Assembly (NCBI RefSeq): GCF_000340215.1
Contig: NW_006921532.1
Span: 11,757,501 to 11,821,500 of the forward strand
Direction of reading: 5' to 3'
DNA: 64,000 bases
DNA from: Pseudocercospora fijiensis CIRAD86
Lineage: Eukaryota; Ascomycota; Dothideomycetes; Mycosphaerellales; Mycosphaerellaceae
Shown piece by piece: positions 46,705 through 59,034 of this stretch (position 1 is the first letter of the stretch; each line of letters begins with the position of its first letter). The translations under genes and the position numbers were made by a program. The notes below the pieces were generated by a model. It was given only the letters and a program-made list of their open reading frames with translations, did not search any database and had not been told where the DNA came from.

Positions 46705-47945
46705 TTAGAGTACTCTCTATAAGCTATACCGCGAAGATACCCTCCGCGGCCTTTACGAAGTAGTCTTAATAACTCGCTATACTCTATATACTACTAAGGA
46801 TATATTTAATAGTAAAGTCGGTATCTATACTAAGGTAAGTCTCGCCTTTATCCCTTTAACGCGCCGCCCGTTATATACTAACCTAAGTAGGTTTATATCT
46901 ATAGCGCGACTTTATCTATACGTAGCTTCGCTATCCGCGTTACTTTTAGTCTCCTCTATACTAGTAAGAAAGTTCTATAGGAATCGCGAAGATGCCCTCT
47001 ACGGCCTTCGCGAAGTAGTTTTAATAACTCGCTATACTCTATATACCGCTAAGGACGTATTTAATAGCAAAGTCGGTATTTATACGAAGGTTAGTCTCGC
47101 CTTTACCTCTTTAACGCGCCGCCCGTTATATACTAACCTAAGTAGGTTTATATTTATAGCGCGACTTTATCTATATATAGCTTCGCCGTCCGCGTTACTT
47201 TTAGTCTCCTCTATACTAGTAAGAAAGTTCTATAGGAATAGTTAAAGCGCCTTATCGCCGGTAGCTTAGTCGTTCTTATACTAATAAATAATAAGTTCGT
47301 ATCTCGCGCTATTATCGCTACTATTACCGCTCGACTACTAGAGGGACTTTAGTAGAATCTACCTAAGCTTAATCTTGCCTTTACCCGTCCCGAGGAGTTA
47401 GAGCTAGATCCTACTATAGAATATCTTATAGTAGAGGACCGTAGCGGACTTTTCGAAGCTAATCGGTATACCTTACTTAGCCTTTAGCGTATAATACGCG
47501 AGGGTTTCCCCTTATTAGAGTACCTCGTTAGTATATAGCCTTATATTTCGGCGCCTAAGTATTTTAAAGTATAGCCGAAGCGAGATCTAAGCTCTATCCT
47601 AGTTAATAACTCTAATAAGAGCTTCGAGAATATTAATATAGTTAAGTACTAGCCTTCTAAGCCTAATAGTACTCTAGACGCCTTCTAACTAGAAGTGCTC
47701 CGTCGTATTCTAACGGTACGTCTTGCTATTATTTAAGGCCTACCCGGTACTAGTAAGACCTATATCTCTATATAAGCTATTAAAGTAATACTCGAGAACT
47801 AGAATAAGGGAGATCTACTAATAATTATCGCTTATTAGACTAACTACGCTATCGACTAGTTTTTACGTTATATCGCTATATTCGAGGAAGAATTTATACG
47901 TCTCGGTAGTCGTAGTAAGGATAAGGATATCGTTAAGCCGCTTTG
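46705..47945 (+). pseudogene. ZNFX1/NFX1-type SF1 helicase fragment
   Basis: A plus-strand frame of ~410 codons. After a 255-bp in-frame tandem duplication it reads RPEELELDPTIEYLIVEDRS, LLSLQRIIREGFPLLEYLVS and LAIIQGLPGTSKTYISIQAI (would restore to GPPGTGKT). IIIAYQTNYAIDQFLRYIAI (would restore to ACQTNHAIDQFLRH) and FIRLGSRSKDKDIVK follow. These are hallmark motifs of ZNFX1/Upf1-like helicases tied to RNA silencing in fungi. It stops abruptly at ~47,945, so motifs II-VI and any zinc-finger tail are missing, as is the far N-terminus. It lies between two parts of SatA. RIP damage is as heavy as elsewhere, implying it was duplicated when RIPed. Confidence 0.72.
46731..47240 (+). repeat. 255-bp tandem duplication inside the ZNFX1-type fragment
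   Basis: Two units, 46,731-46,985 and 46,986-47,240, both starting GCGAAGAT and ending with a TTCTATAGGAA-type sequence. 255 is exactly 85 codons, so the frame is kept across the junction. The units differ by transitions. Confidence 0.88.
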
Positions 47946-48135
47946 TTAGAATACGACGAAGCGCTTCTAGTTAGTAAGCCGCTTCGCTAGGATACGACAA
48001 AGCGCTTAAAAAACATTAAAGTAAGAAGGCGTTCGTATTCTAAGTCGTATCTCGACCGCGCCCGCGTCTAGCTAATTAGCTATAACTAGCGATACGGCCC
48101 TCGCTCCGTTAGAACGCGACGGAGCGCTTCCGGTT
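47935..48135. repeat. Imperfect palindromes (three) and a SatA remnant
   Basis: Two direct copies of an imperfect palindrome (CCGCTTTGTTAGAATACGAC, GAAGCGC; and CCGCTTCGCTAGGATACGAC, AAAGCGC) lie at about 47,937-48,008. A third version (CGCTCCGTTAGAACGCGACG, GAGCGC) lies near 48,102-48,130. Between them 48,028-48,095 matches the end of a SatA unit (TAAGAAGGCG..., GCTAATTAGCTATAACTAGC). Confidence 0.7.
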
Positions 48136-48699
48136 AAGAAATATACGGGGTACGCATTCCCCTATCCCTTACCCTCCGGTTCCGTAAGTAGGGATTTACC
48201 TATCTTCTTAGCTATACTTTTAGTCTTATATTAAGTATACGAGGTACCCTTTCCCGAAATCTAGCTAACCTATCTACCCGATATTAATTAAATATTATTA
48301 GAACCTAGCTAACTATCTAATTAAATAGCCTTCTTTCGCTATTATAGAAGGCTACTACGAACCTTACCCCGTATCTCGTATTACTCCGCCTATCGCCTAG
48401 TAAGGACTTTTACCTTTAATAATAGACCTACTAGTAATACTCTTTAGGTTTACTTATCCTACGGTCCGATAGAGGAATAACTTAAAACTTTTAGTATACA
48501 CCTAAAACGCCTAGTTTTAGGTACGTATCTAAAGTTTTAAGTTGTTTACGGTATCCTTTAATTGCTAGCCTTTAGGTTTTATAACGTCTACGGGAAGGCC
48601 GTAGGCAGTATACGAACCTACTTATACGCACTGCTTTATACGTAAAATATACTACGCTACTATTCCTTACTCTCTTATATATAAAATACATCGCTAGAA
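48136..48699. other. Gene-poor stretch with an HP-T-like element
   Basis: No confident gene. A diverged HP-T-like inverted repeat lies at about 48,480-48,535 (AACTTTTAGTATACACCTAAA and TTTAGGTACGTATCTAAAG); it is the first of this family in the right part. It may belong to the 5' region of the giant-protein gene. Confidence 0.45.
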
Positions 48700-49556
48700 A
48701 GGGGTAGCCCTTTCTAGTATTAGTAGTTTCCGCGAGATAGAACTACTACCTCCTCGAATTCTATACTTATTAGCGCGGCTTATATATAAGCTTTGCCCTC
48801 CGCTATTAACGGAATTAATACGATACTACCTAAAGGATAGCGTAAGCTACTCGGTACTAAAGAGGAAGAGCGGAAGAAGAAGGCCGAACGTACTATAAGG
48901 AAGTTAGCGAGTACGGCTCTACGACGAGCCTAGAAGAAAGCATAGCAAGCCGAGTAAGACCTAGGCGTAGTATCTTCTTCGTCTACGCTACTACTATATC
49001 TAGCCGCTATATCGTCTACCTCCTCGGCTACCTAATCTATCCCCTATATTAACCCTCTGCTTCGTAGCTAAATAGGCATAGTAGGTAGTTAAATACTCTA
49101 GAGTTAGCACTATTTAGCTAGTTAGGGACGGCTACTTCTCCTAGTACTACGACTACTACCGCTCTCTTTATAGATAGCGCTACGTATAAATACTAGAGAT
49201 AAGCTATAGCTCCTCGCTACCTATATTAACTAGCTTAAGATCGACGATATTATCGCGGTAGTCGATTAATTTGCTAGAGCTAACGCCGCTAGCTCTACTC
49301 TAAGGGATAGTACTTCTACGTCTATCGTTTAATAATCGATCGTATAGGCTATCCCTACCTACGACTAGCCTCGGTTAGCTATTCGGCGGGCTCCTTTACG
49401 TCCCCTTCTCCCTAAAATAGATAGCACTTAACTAGTATACCTATCTAATACTCTCCCTTCGTATATAGGTCCTCTTACCCTACGTAGAATAGTTTACCGC
49501 CCTACTCCGATAGCTACTAGACCCCCTTCGTCCGCTATAGTATAATCCCTACTAGC

Positions 49557-49976
49557 GCTAGCTTCTATACTAGCGATACCTCCTACGCTAGCTTCTATAC
49601 TAGCGATACCTCCCGCGCTAGCTTCTATACTAGCGATACCTCCTACGCTAGCTTCTATACTAGCGATACCTCCCGCGCTAGCTTCTATACTAGCGATACC
49701 TTCTACGCTAGCTTCTATACTAGCGATACCTCCCGCGCTAGCTTCTATACTAGCGATACCTCCCGCGCTAGCTTCTATACTAGCGATACCTCCCGCGCTA
49801 GCTTCTATACTAGCGATACCTCTCTAGCTAGCTTCTATACTAGCGATACCTCCCTAGCTAGCTTCTATACTAGCGATACCTCCTACGCTAGCTTCTATAC
49901 TAGCGACGCCTTCCTAGCTAGCTTCTATACTAGCGACGCCTTCCCCGCTAGCTTCTATACTAGCGACGCCGCCTAA
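49557..49976 (+). repeat. 30-bp minisatellite, 14 copies, coding
   Basis: The unit GCTAGCTTCTATACTAGCGA plus TACCTCCCGC repeats 14 times in exact 30-bp steps with no indels. As 30 is a multiple of 3 it adds 10 residues per copy (LASILAIPPA) to the giant protein. The right-hand units diverge (GACGCC for GATACC). Confidence 0.93.
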
Positions 49977-49980
49977 GCCT

Positions 49981-50268
49981 AACTCCTAAGAAAGCGTAGC
50001 TTATTCTTCCCTATTACTAGCTTCGAAGTCTACTACTTAACCTACTTCGCTAACTCCTTAAAGAAGTCTCTCCTTCCCTCCTATTTTAGAGAGCCCCTCG
50101 TTACTTATAACGCTATCTAAGCTAGACTCCTAAGTAAGCGTAGCTTATTCTCCCCTATTACTAGCTTCGAAGTCCGCTACTTAACCTACTTCGCTAACTT
50201 CTCGAAGAAGTCTTTTCTTCCCTCCTATTCTAGAGAGCCTCTCGTTACCTACTTTAAGAGACGGGACG
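49981..50268 (+). repeat. 144-bp tandem duplication in the giant-protein gene
   Basis: The segment starting ACTCCTAAGAAAGCGTAGC at about 49,982 recurs at about 50,126 (ACTCCTAAGTAAGCGTAGC). The spacing of 144 bp is 48 codons, so the frame is kept. Both carry CTATTACTAGCTTCGAAGTC and TTCCCTCCTATT. Confidence 0.85.
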
Positions 50269-53200
50269 AATTAACTACTAGCCTCGGTATAGCGTAGTCG
50301 ACCGATCGTAAGCGCGAGTATATCTAAGTCTAATTCTAGAGATAGCATTCCTAGCTCTAGCTTAAGGCGAAGCCTATCTAGATTAAGAGATAGTATTACT
50401 AGGTCTAATTTAAGAGAGAGCTTATAAAGGCCTCGTCTTAGAGCTTACCTATCGTAGCTATAACGCGGGCTCCTACTATATATCTAGCTAAATCCTAGAG
50501 AGCGTAACCCGCGCCCTACCTTACTAGAACCCCTACTACCGCTACGACCTACGCTACTACGAGGTCGGTAGGGTTAAGACGATAATAGCGACGTTACGCT
50601 CGAAAGCTCGCGAGTACCTTTAGTAACTAGTAGTTTAATCTAATCGGATTTAAGTAGTTCTTTAAGTAGCGACGCTAGGGTTAATTCCGACGAGGAACTA
50701 GATAACCTACCTATTATATCGACCCCTTATAGTCGGATAGTACTTTACTAAGCGCTCGCCGTAGATAGTTGCTCTTATAAGTATTCCTAAGACTAGGATA
50801 CGGACGCGGAAGAAGAGGAGCCGATACCGCCTAAAGTTATACTCGTAGAATTTGTTACTAAGGGTACTACCGCTACCTTCGCCTAAAGTTAACTTTACTA
50901 GCTCCTAGATATACTTACGTACGTCGTAGAGTATAGTAAGCTCCCGATATATATATACGAGTAGCTCTTAGGCGTCGACTAGCGTAGACTCCTCGCTAGG
51001 TAGGTTAATAGGGTACCTTCTACGGTCCTATTACTTAAGAAGTCGTATCTTATATCTACTAATTAGCTATTTTATATTACTCGATACTAGGATATTAACG
51101 TACTTCTCCTCCCTATAACCTTACTTACGACCTATAGAGCCGGTATTCGGTTATTCTATATACCTCGCTTTATAAAGACTATTACTTATAAGTAGTATAT
51201 ACTAGTAGGCCGCTCTCCGATATAACCCGAACGCTATAAGTATATACGGATCGCGACTAGACTCGATACTTCTAGATTTAATACGTACCTCTTCTTCCCT
51301 AACCTTCTACTCCCTAAAGCGAATCGAAATCGGAAGATCGACCGGCAACGTCGCTATTATATAAACAAGCGTAAATAGGCTTACTTTATTAATACTATCC
51401 TTATTCCTACGCTTCGCGATACTTATCCTTCTCGAGTGCTCGTATATTATCCCCTATCCTTCTAGTAAGTATATAATCGCGTATACGCTCGATAGAAATA
51501 AGGCGTAGAAGGTAATAATCGTAACGTTAGCGAAATCTCTTATAATATTATAGATCTACTATCGGCAAATTAAGACCCTATAGTCGACGTAGCTATACTA
51601 CGACTATATTGTTTATAGTAGGGTATTAAACGTCGGTTACGTCGAGACTTAGATATATATTAGCGGCGTATAGAACTAGTTATTATATAGTATAGGACTA
51701 AAATCCGTCTAGAGATATAGACTCCCTTAGAGCTTAAAAAACTCCTCGATTAGTCCCTCGAGCGCTAGTTTAACCCTATATATCGTAATATAGACCGCGC
51801 TTAGTTCGACCTTACGTAGGAAGACATCTCTACTAGACTAGTAGTCGAAGACGTAGTAGTATCTCCGCTTATCGCCCTTTACCGGATAGCCTATAGCGTT
51901 GCGAAGACTAGCGGCCTTAATATCGAGCATCCTTAAGTATACTAGTAGTTCGGTATATAAGAGGCTTATAGTATCTAAGGCAAACTACTCTATAAGTCCG
52001 TAGAGCGGCTTAGTAGTATCGGCTTCTTCTAAGGATATAATATATCGAAGGATCTCTTCGCGTCTATTAACCGAACGGTAGAACCTATTTTTAGTTAGTT
52101 AATACTACCGCTTCTTGTATTCTCCTAGTCTACTATCGACTAGGTAGCCGCTATTACTTTCCTTATTATCTAAGATACTACATTTCGCCGAGCTCGTATT
52201 TTAGACGCCTTTAAAGCGGAAATTATATAGGCGTATAATACGCTAGATAGCTACGCCTCGAGTACTATTCCCTTTAGCGTATAAGGAGAGGTTCGCACTT
52301 ACTAGGATCTACTCTATTAGCCTAATCTGCCTATAACTCGCCTAAGCCTAACTAAGGGAGTAGACGGGCGTTATACTTACTAGCCTTTCTTTATACTCGA
52401 GAGTAAGTACGTCGTCGACTTTATACGTTTGTAGTTAAACCGCTAGCTCTTTATAATATATATAGTCCTTTCGTAAAGGTCCGTTAACGTAGGCGTAAAT
52501 ACCGCCTAACTCGATCGTATAACCTACGCTATTAAGGAAGCCTCTACGTCGGTAATACTTAATATACTATTCGACTTACTAACGACGACCTATAATAGTA
52601 GTTCCTTTAGTATAAAGTATAGACTCTCTCGTAATCGTTATAACCGGTTAGGCGTAGGCGATAGAGAGTAGGAAGGAAGTCGTCGGGGTTTAAATATTAT
52701 AGTAAGCCTCTATACTACGTACGCCGCCTAGCTCCTAGCTAATCTCTTTAACTAGGTTTAACTACGCTTCTATACTACTACGCTCTAGTAGACCGCCTAT
52801 GCTACCGACTTCCTCCGTAGCTAGCTCTAGGCTACCGGTTTAGAAAGGCTAGAGTAAGCTTTCTATAACTACGTAAAGGAGACGATCGACTAATTTGTTA
52901 CTACTTACTAAACGTATCGAGTAGCGTATAGGGAGCGTAAGGGTAACGACTTAGAAGAGGATAACAACTCGGATTAGTACCTAGGTATCGTTAAATAGGC
53001 GCTTTAGCGATTAAGCTAGGTATATAAATACTACTATACTAGCTATATACTCTATATACTCTTAAAGCCCGATAAGCGCCTAGGGGATTAGGTACGGTTA
53101 CGCTACTTCTTCTCGGAGGAAGTTACCGATAAAGAGAGAGCCGGTCTCTATAGCTTTTCGTACGACCTTATATATCGGATAACGGGCGGGAGACCTAATA

Positions 53201-53955
53201 TTGTCGTCGCCTAGGGCGGTAGTAGTAATACTATAGAAGGCGGCTTTACCTTATTTACCGCTATCTAGCAAACCCGCCTTTAGCTACTCTTTAACTAGGA
53301 CGACGGTTTTCGCCGCGATAGCTAGGAACGCCGACTATAGCGTAGGTAGGCGAGGTACTATTTCGACGCACTTGCCTTACTTAGTCGGGATTACCTAGAC
53401 ATTACGTAATAGTTTAAGTATAGTATAGGGCGTTATATAATAAATTAGATACGTATCCTTCCTACTTACGATAAAAGCAAAATCTATTAAGCCGTTCGAT
53501 AGAAGAAAATACCTAGTACTACCGCTTAATACTAGGTAAAGTAGGTAGCCGCCGTCCTAGTTAGCGTAAGTAACTTTATTTAGAATAGCACTATCCCGTA
53601 GTATTAGTCGCTCGTTAGTACCGTAAAAAAGAAGAACCAACTTTATATAATATACCGCTATACTCCTAATCTGCTCTATAATTAAGGATAGTAGATAATT
53701 AGCGAAGATCTTATTAACTGCTTTATAGCGATGCGATAGATTTAGCGACTAAGAGAGCTAGATAATAGTAACTCTGCGTCTGCCGACGACGACGATAACG
53801 ACGAGTAGATTCCGTCGCAAAATAGTAAGGCAAGGCTAGCCGAATACTAGGCATAGCTACCGCTTAATACGGCTACTAGATAGCGCCGACAATAGCAAAA
53901 ACTTCGGGCGTACGCCTAAAACCGTAGTTATATAATAAGTGTATACTAATAAAGA

Positions 53956-54007
53956 AACTTTAAGTACGCACCTATTTAATACGTAGAATAGGTATATACC
54001 TAAAGTT
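53956..54007. repeat. HP-T double-palindrome element (intergenic, copy 2)
   Basis: 52 bp, at the same position as 638-689: left arm AACTTTAAGTACGCACCTA, right arm GGTATATACCTAAAGTT. The left arm has lost some symmetry through transitions. Confidence 0.85.
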
Positions 54008-54705
54008 CCTTTATTTGCGTATAGTCTCTATAATATTTAATCGTATAGTTAAAGAAGTAGATATAGGCCGGTTACTAAGTAGATAGCGCTTAAATAAGAT
54101 TAAATAGCGAGCGACTAGCGTACTACTAAATAAACAGATAGCCTATTATATATAATAGCGTATAATCTAGGTTTATTACTTTATCGACTTTACTAGACTA
54201 GCGTCGAGAATAATAGGATTCTATTATACTATTATTGTTCTATATGCTTAGAATAACAAAATTGCTATATAGTACTAACCTCTCTTTATCCGGAAGCTGT
54301 ACTATACTATTAGAGATAGAGCCTCGTAGTATAGGTAGAAATCTCGACCTATAAAGTCGGAAATTAGTATCTCGAAAGAGGCGTTCTCTACTACTATATA
54401 TAGCGATCTATATTTACTCGGAGCTATAGAACACCGCTAGATATTCTATTATACTATCTACTTAATATATAGATTACTATAGCTCTTAACCCTTATATAT
54501 ACTATAGGGTTATCGAGGACGATAACGAGGTAGACTAACTTTACTTAATAGGCCCTAAATTCTTTATATAGTTAACTACTTAAGGAACGAAATTATTACG
54601 TAGTTGTATAAGCTAGAAGGACTATAATTAATTAAATAAAGACGTTATTACTTATTTATATGCTTATATAATTATTTATGTAATTTAATATTACGGAGAC
54701 TATTT
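54008..54705. other. Intergenic stretch, no secure gene (copy 2)
   Basis: Equivalent of 690-1,389. The TGA seen in copy 1 near 1,097 is TAA here. I see no motif that would decide whether the minus-strand gene extends into it. Confidence 0.5.
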
Positions 54706-56363
54706 CTATAATCGTAGTATTATATACCTAATCTAAGAACATTACCTTTAAGTAGCGTAGGGTTCTCTTCCTCTATCGACACTTTACATAGAGTAGCCGT
54801 ACCCTCTTCTATTACTAGTAGCTCGCGTTCCTTCGCTATACTTAGTCGCTATAGTACGACGAGCGTAATATCGTTATCGTACGCCTCCTCCCCCTCTAGA
54901 AGTTCGATTAGAGTTATATCTACTATGCCGTTCGCTAGGTAGGCGATACTATAGCGCTACTAATATATAATCGTTCCTAAGACTTTAACGTTACCTTCGA
55001 GGTTAAATGCCCCGATTCCGATCTCGTACTCTATCTTGCTATATAGTAGTTTAAGGTTATAGCGAAGCGCCTTAATATCCGCTATCGTAACGTTAAAGTC
55101 CGGTAGATAGTAATAAACTAAGAAGCGATACTATATTAATAGCTAAGTTTTCTTATCGAGTCTATACCGAGTATAACGCTTAAGGCTAAATATACCTTAA
55201 GTCTTATTACCTAGATCGGTAACAATCTAATATAAACACTAGTGCTTCCTATAATCTAGCGACTATAGCTACACTGCGCGAGAAACTAGAACATTATATA
55301 TAAAACCGCCGTATACGAGTGCGACTAATATTAAGCAAAATCTAGTATATACCGCTAATCTATCCGCACTTTGCTATACGTCTTTTAACTACCGCCGATC
55401 CTTATCTCGTATATCCTAGAGTCTAGAACGTAAGGTCTATATAAACCGGAAATATACGAGGGCGACGTCGTAGAGTCGTAGAGGTACTAACGCCGAGCTA
55501 CGATACCCGAAGAATGCATTATAATAACTTAAGTAGAGGTTGTCTACGAGGTGCTTAACAAATAGCAATTAGTCGTATATAGACCGCGACTACTACCTTA
55601 GTACACTCTCCGAGCTTAAGTTAATATATTCGTCGAGCCTCCTTTAACTACGTTCTCTATCGTATAGGTAAAGGTTATTCCTAAGACTATATAGCGGTCT
55701 AAATGCGGCTAACAATTATACTATCGTACTAGGCCTACTATTATTATAGCTACTCGTATTAATTAATACCTTATAAGACGTCTCCTATAGTATATTCTCG
55801 GGCGTCGGCGCTAGCCGCTAAGGATAATAAGGTAGCAAGTAACTACCCTATATAATCGAGAGTATACGGATATATATCGTTAAACTCCGTACCGGCAATA
55901 ACAAGAAGTAGCGTTTGCGCTTCTTAATAGGTAAAGGAGGATCCGACTTCGTCTTAATTACGACCTCGCTAAACCGGAGACTAGGCTATATACTCGCTAT
56001 TGCTATCCGAACCGCTTCGTCGCCGTAGTTAGTAAGTATAGGTATATATAATAAGGGTCGCAATTCGGGACTACCGTTAATATAGAGAGCGACTAGGACC
56101 GCCGTATATATCTAATTCTACGCGATAGTTCGAGTCTAACTATCGATACCGAATCCCGCCGGCTAGCGCTTATATTGTATCTACTACTCCCTATCTATAC
56201 TATAGTTATAAGCAACCTAGACTTTATAGTCTCTATACCTAACGTTTACTAGGTAGCGTAGGATTTAATTCTTTAGCTCGATCGATAGTTCGGAGAATAA
56301 TATCCTCGCCTTAATTAGATAGTAGTATAAGGTTGTTATAGTAAGTAGTAATAATAAGCGTTT
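54706..56363 (-). pseudogene. Unknown protein, element T minus-strand gene (copy 2)
   Basis: The same ~550-codon frame as 1,390-3,047, including LTNYGDEAVRIV, the PIKKRKR basic patch and, further on, FNLEGNVKVLGTIIYQQRYS and LLEGEEAYDNDITLVVLQRL. Preservation of one frame in both copies, despite different RIP hits, argues for past coding. It is transcribed divergently from the SNF2-type gene. Family not recognised. Confidence 0.5.
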
Positions 56364-56708
56364 AATAGAACTTTAGGTACGTACCTAAAATTTTCTTACG
56401 TTATACCTTATATAACCTTATATAACCTTATAGGCTATTACCTAATACTAGTACGGATAAGCGTTTAAAGCAAATATCGCTATTAGACGCGGGATATACC
56501 GCTAGCGGCAAATACGTAGTCCGTACGTAATATAACTTTTCTTCTTTTATAAACCTGCTCCCTCTTCTTAACTTAAATATTAATATTAACCTTCTGTAGT
56601 ACTTACTATTACTAGTACTAGAATAGGTGCATACCTAAAGTTTCTTTAAAAACACTAATAGTTAAACTATTTTCGAAAGAAATACATTACTATAATCGCG
56701 AAAAAACT
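56364..56708. promoter_or_regulatory. Divergent intergenic region (copy 2)
   Basis: Equivalent of 3,048-3,392. It has a lone palindrome near 56,370-56,395 (ACTTTAGGTACGTACCTAAA) and a half HP-T unit near 56,620-56,645. It probably serves both flanking genes. Confidence 0.45.
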
Positions 56709-57197
56709 ATAGCTATAAGTTCCCTACTTATCCCTAGCGCGCGTAAGCGCAAATTAGGTACTAGTCCGCTAAGCGACCCGCCCTAAACCCCGACGTCTAC
56801 TACTAAGAAGCAGTATACCCTACTACTTAGCCTCGGCGATCCTTCCTTAAAAGAATCGCTAGCAAAGAAGGCTAAGACTGCTAATACGCCTAAGAAGTTA
56901 ACTAAAGCTAAGTAGGATAAGACTATCGGTATAGAGATAGACTAAGATAAGCTTAACCTAGCCGAGTAGAGGTTTAAGGAAGGTCGCGTTAATAGCTTTA
57001 AGGCTATTATAGACAAGACCCGCGGCGTAGTAACGGCCCTATCCTATAGTTAAGGTATCTATATAGCCGCCTACTCCTCTAGATCTATTAAGAACGAGAC
57101 TACCGTAGGAGCTATAGAGATCCTAGTCGGCGACTAGTTCGTACGTATAATAACGAAGCTCGAGCTAGCGTTTAAGTATTTCTACTTATATCGCGTC

Positions 57198-57520
57198 GTA
57201 AGTATAATAGGCCTAAGTATACCCCCTTTTTTTATTCTTTTTTTCCTTTACCGTTATATCGATTCTACTTAAAAGATAAAACTTTAGGTATATACCTATT
57301 CTACGCGTTAAATAGGTACGTACCTAAAGTTTCCTTAAAATACTACGATTTAGGTATACGCCTTAAGTCAACTCTAAAGATAAAACTTTAGGTATATACC
57401 TATTCTACGTATTAAATAGGTACGTACCTAAAGTTTCTTCGAAGGTTTATAATTTAGGTATACGCCTAAAGTTTCTATATTCTTAATTCTCCTCTTTAGA
57501 ATAGTACTAAGTTATTATAG
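57198..57520 (+). other. Putative intron 1 of SNF2-3 with two HP-T elements
   Basis: Donor GTAAGTATAAT, branch TACTAAG, acceptor TTATTATAG, 323 bp. It holds two 52-bp double palindromes (57,280-57,331 and 57,384-57,435) and a further half unit near 57,455. It is longer than the other introns by roughly the extra elements. Confidence 0.68.
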
Positions 57521-59034
57521 CGAATATTTAGTAAATACGAGAGCGCGTCGGCTAAGTACGCTAGACCCCTAGCGGGCATTCGCCGTAAGGCTAGACCGAC
57601 TAAGCGTAAGGGCAAACAGCCCGTTTTATTAGAATACGTTAGCGATAGCGAAGACGCCTAAGGTTTAGACGATATAGTAAAGTAAGACCCTAATAACGAC
57701 GTCGATAAGATAGATATCGACGAGAAAGATAACAGTAACTAGTAGAGCTACCGACTCTAGCTTACGCCGAATAAGATCCTTAAGACTATCTCTAGCTTTA
57801 CTAAAGGCTAGATTAAGATTAAGAGTATAATCGCGGAGGACGACGACGTCGTAGATCGCGCCCTTTCCGGCCCGCGCTATCCCGATACCGTTAAGGGCAA
57901 CCTAAAGTATATAGCCTTTATCTATATCCGCGCCGTATAGAAGATAAAGGTTATTCTAGACTCCCTCGATCCTATAATCGATCGGCTAGATCTAGCGTAT
58001 ATTCTTACGTTCTTCGTAGGCACTCCTACTACGCTTTATAGACCTACTCTCTAGCTAGTCTACCTAGTCCTAGAGCTAGATATTTGCGGAGAAGACCTCT
58101 ATCGAGGACTACTACTCTTATACCTATATAATAAGATAAAGAACAAGAATAATAATAATAACGCGGTTAACCTATTACTCGAGCCGATAAAAATCTCTCG
58201 CGTCGCTACTACTACTATCCCGGTCTATATTAACCCGAAAGCTAGCCGAGTAAATACTAAGGAGTAGGACGAGCGTATAGGTAATATTATAGAGCAGTTG
58301 CTAGACCTCGCTAAGAAGGGTCTCTATAATAGATCTACTACTACGGAGATGCGGTATATATAAGCTAATACCGATTTAGATACTACGCTTAAGACCTTCG
58401 ATATTTTGTCTAAGCGCGGTAATATAAATCTAGGGACTAGCCTACGCCTAGATAACTTTACTAATAACGAGGCGCGCATTACCTATATTAATAACATTAT
58501 TAATACTACCGGTAGCGTACATCTATATCTATAGCTATTTAGCGATCCTACTAAGATCGAGCGCTTAGGGTTCGATACCGTAATGCCTAAGATTAACGTA
58601 AGCGACGTATAAGCCTTTTAATAGCGGTACGCCGAAGATACTAATAATAAGCGTACTAGCGCCTATAATACCGATAGTACCCTAGTTATCGATAGTAAGA
58701 TGTTTGCGCTTATTAACTCCGCTATAAACTAGAAGAGCGCTAAGGTATCTACGTTCGAGGACGCCTATACTATACTCGGCGTTATACCCGAAACGTTAAG
58801 CGTACTAGACGGCTTTACTAAGTTAGGATTTAAGGCTATATACTACGGGCTAAGCTTATAGCCTTAGTAGGTGTCTAGTGCTACGTACCTTAAGCGTATA
58901 ATGCTCTCTCCCGCTTAGTTCGCTATTATAGGCAACGACGTTAGCCTCGGTAAGACTATTTAGGTCCTTATAACGATCTACGAAATAGCGAAAGAGACTA
59001 CCTACTAGATTAAGGTCTACGATAGTAAGTTTTC

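Larger units (their letters stand above)
48700..53948 (+). pseudogene. Giant unknown protein of element T (copy 2)
   Basis: A single frame of ~1,740 codons, interrupted only by TAA/TAG, without obvious introns. The N-terminal part has a charged helix (GTKEEERKKKAERTIRKLAS), then a Pro-rich segment with 14 copies of a 10-residue repeat (LASILAIPPA type), a duplicated 48-codon block (SVAYSPLLLASKS) and an acidic DAEEEEPIPPKV. A long conserved-looking region follows from ~51,000 (RIDRQRRYYINKRKQAYFIN, AFKAEIIQAYNTLDSYASS, FSEEVTDKERAGLYSFSYDL), then a Gln/Arg-rich tail with DDDDDNDEQ. The stop TAA is near 53,946. Two copies and a preserved frame show it was a real gene. The N-terminus looks disordered; the function is unknown. 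Confidence 0.6.
53318..58792. repeat. Segment shared with element T copy 1
   Basis: Matches 1-3,738 plus 11,475-13,217 almost base for base, without the Ty3/Gypsy element, so it is the empty-site allele. It includes the end of the giant gene, the minus-strand gene and the 5' third of the SNF2-type gene. Confidence 0.93.

Noticed and set aside
49557..49976. Regular 30-bp repeats as a CRISPR array
   Set aside because: There are no spacers; the units abut directly, lie in a eukaryotic coding frame, and are a minisatellite.
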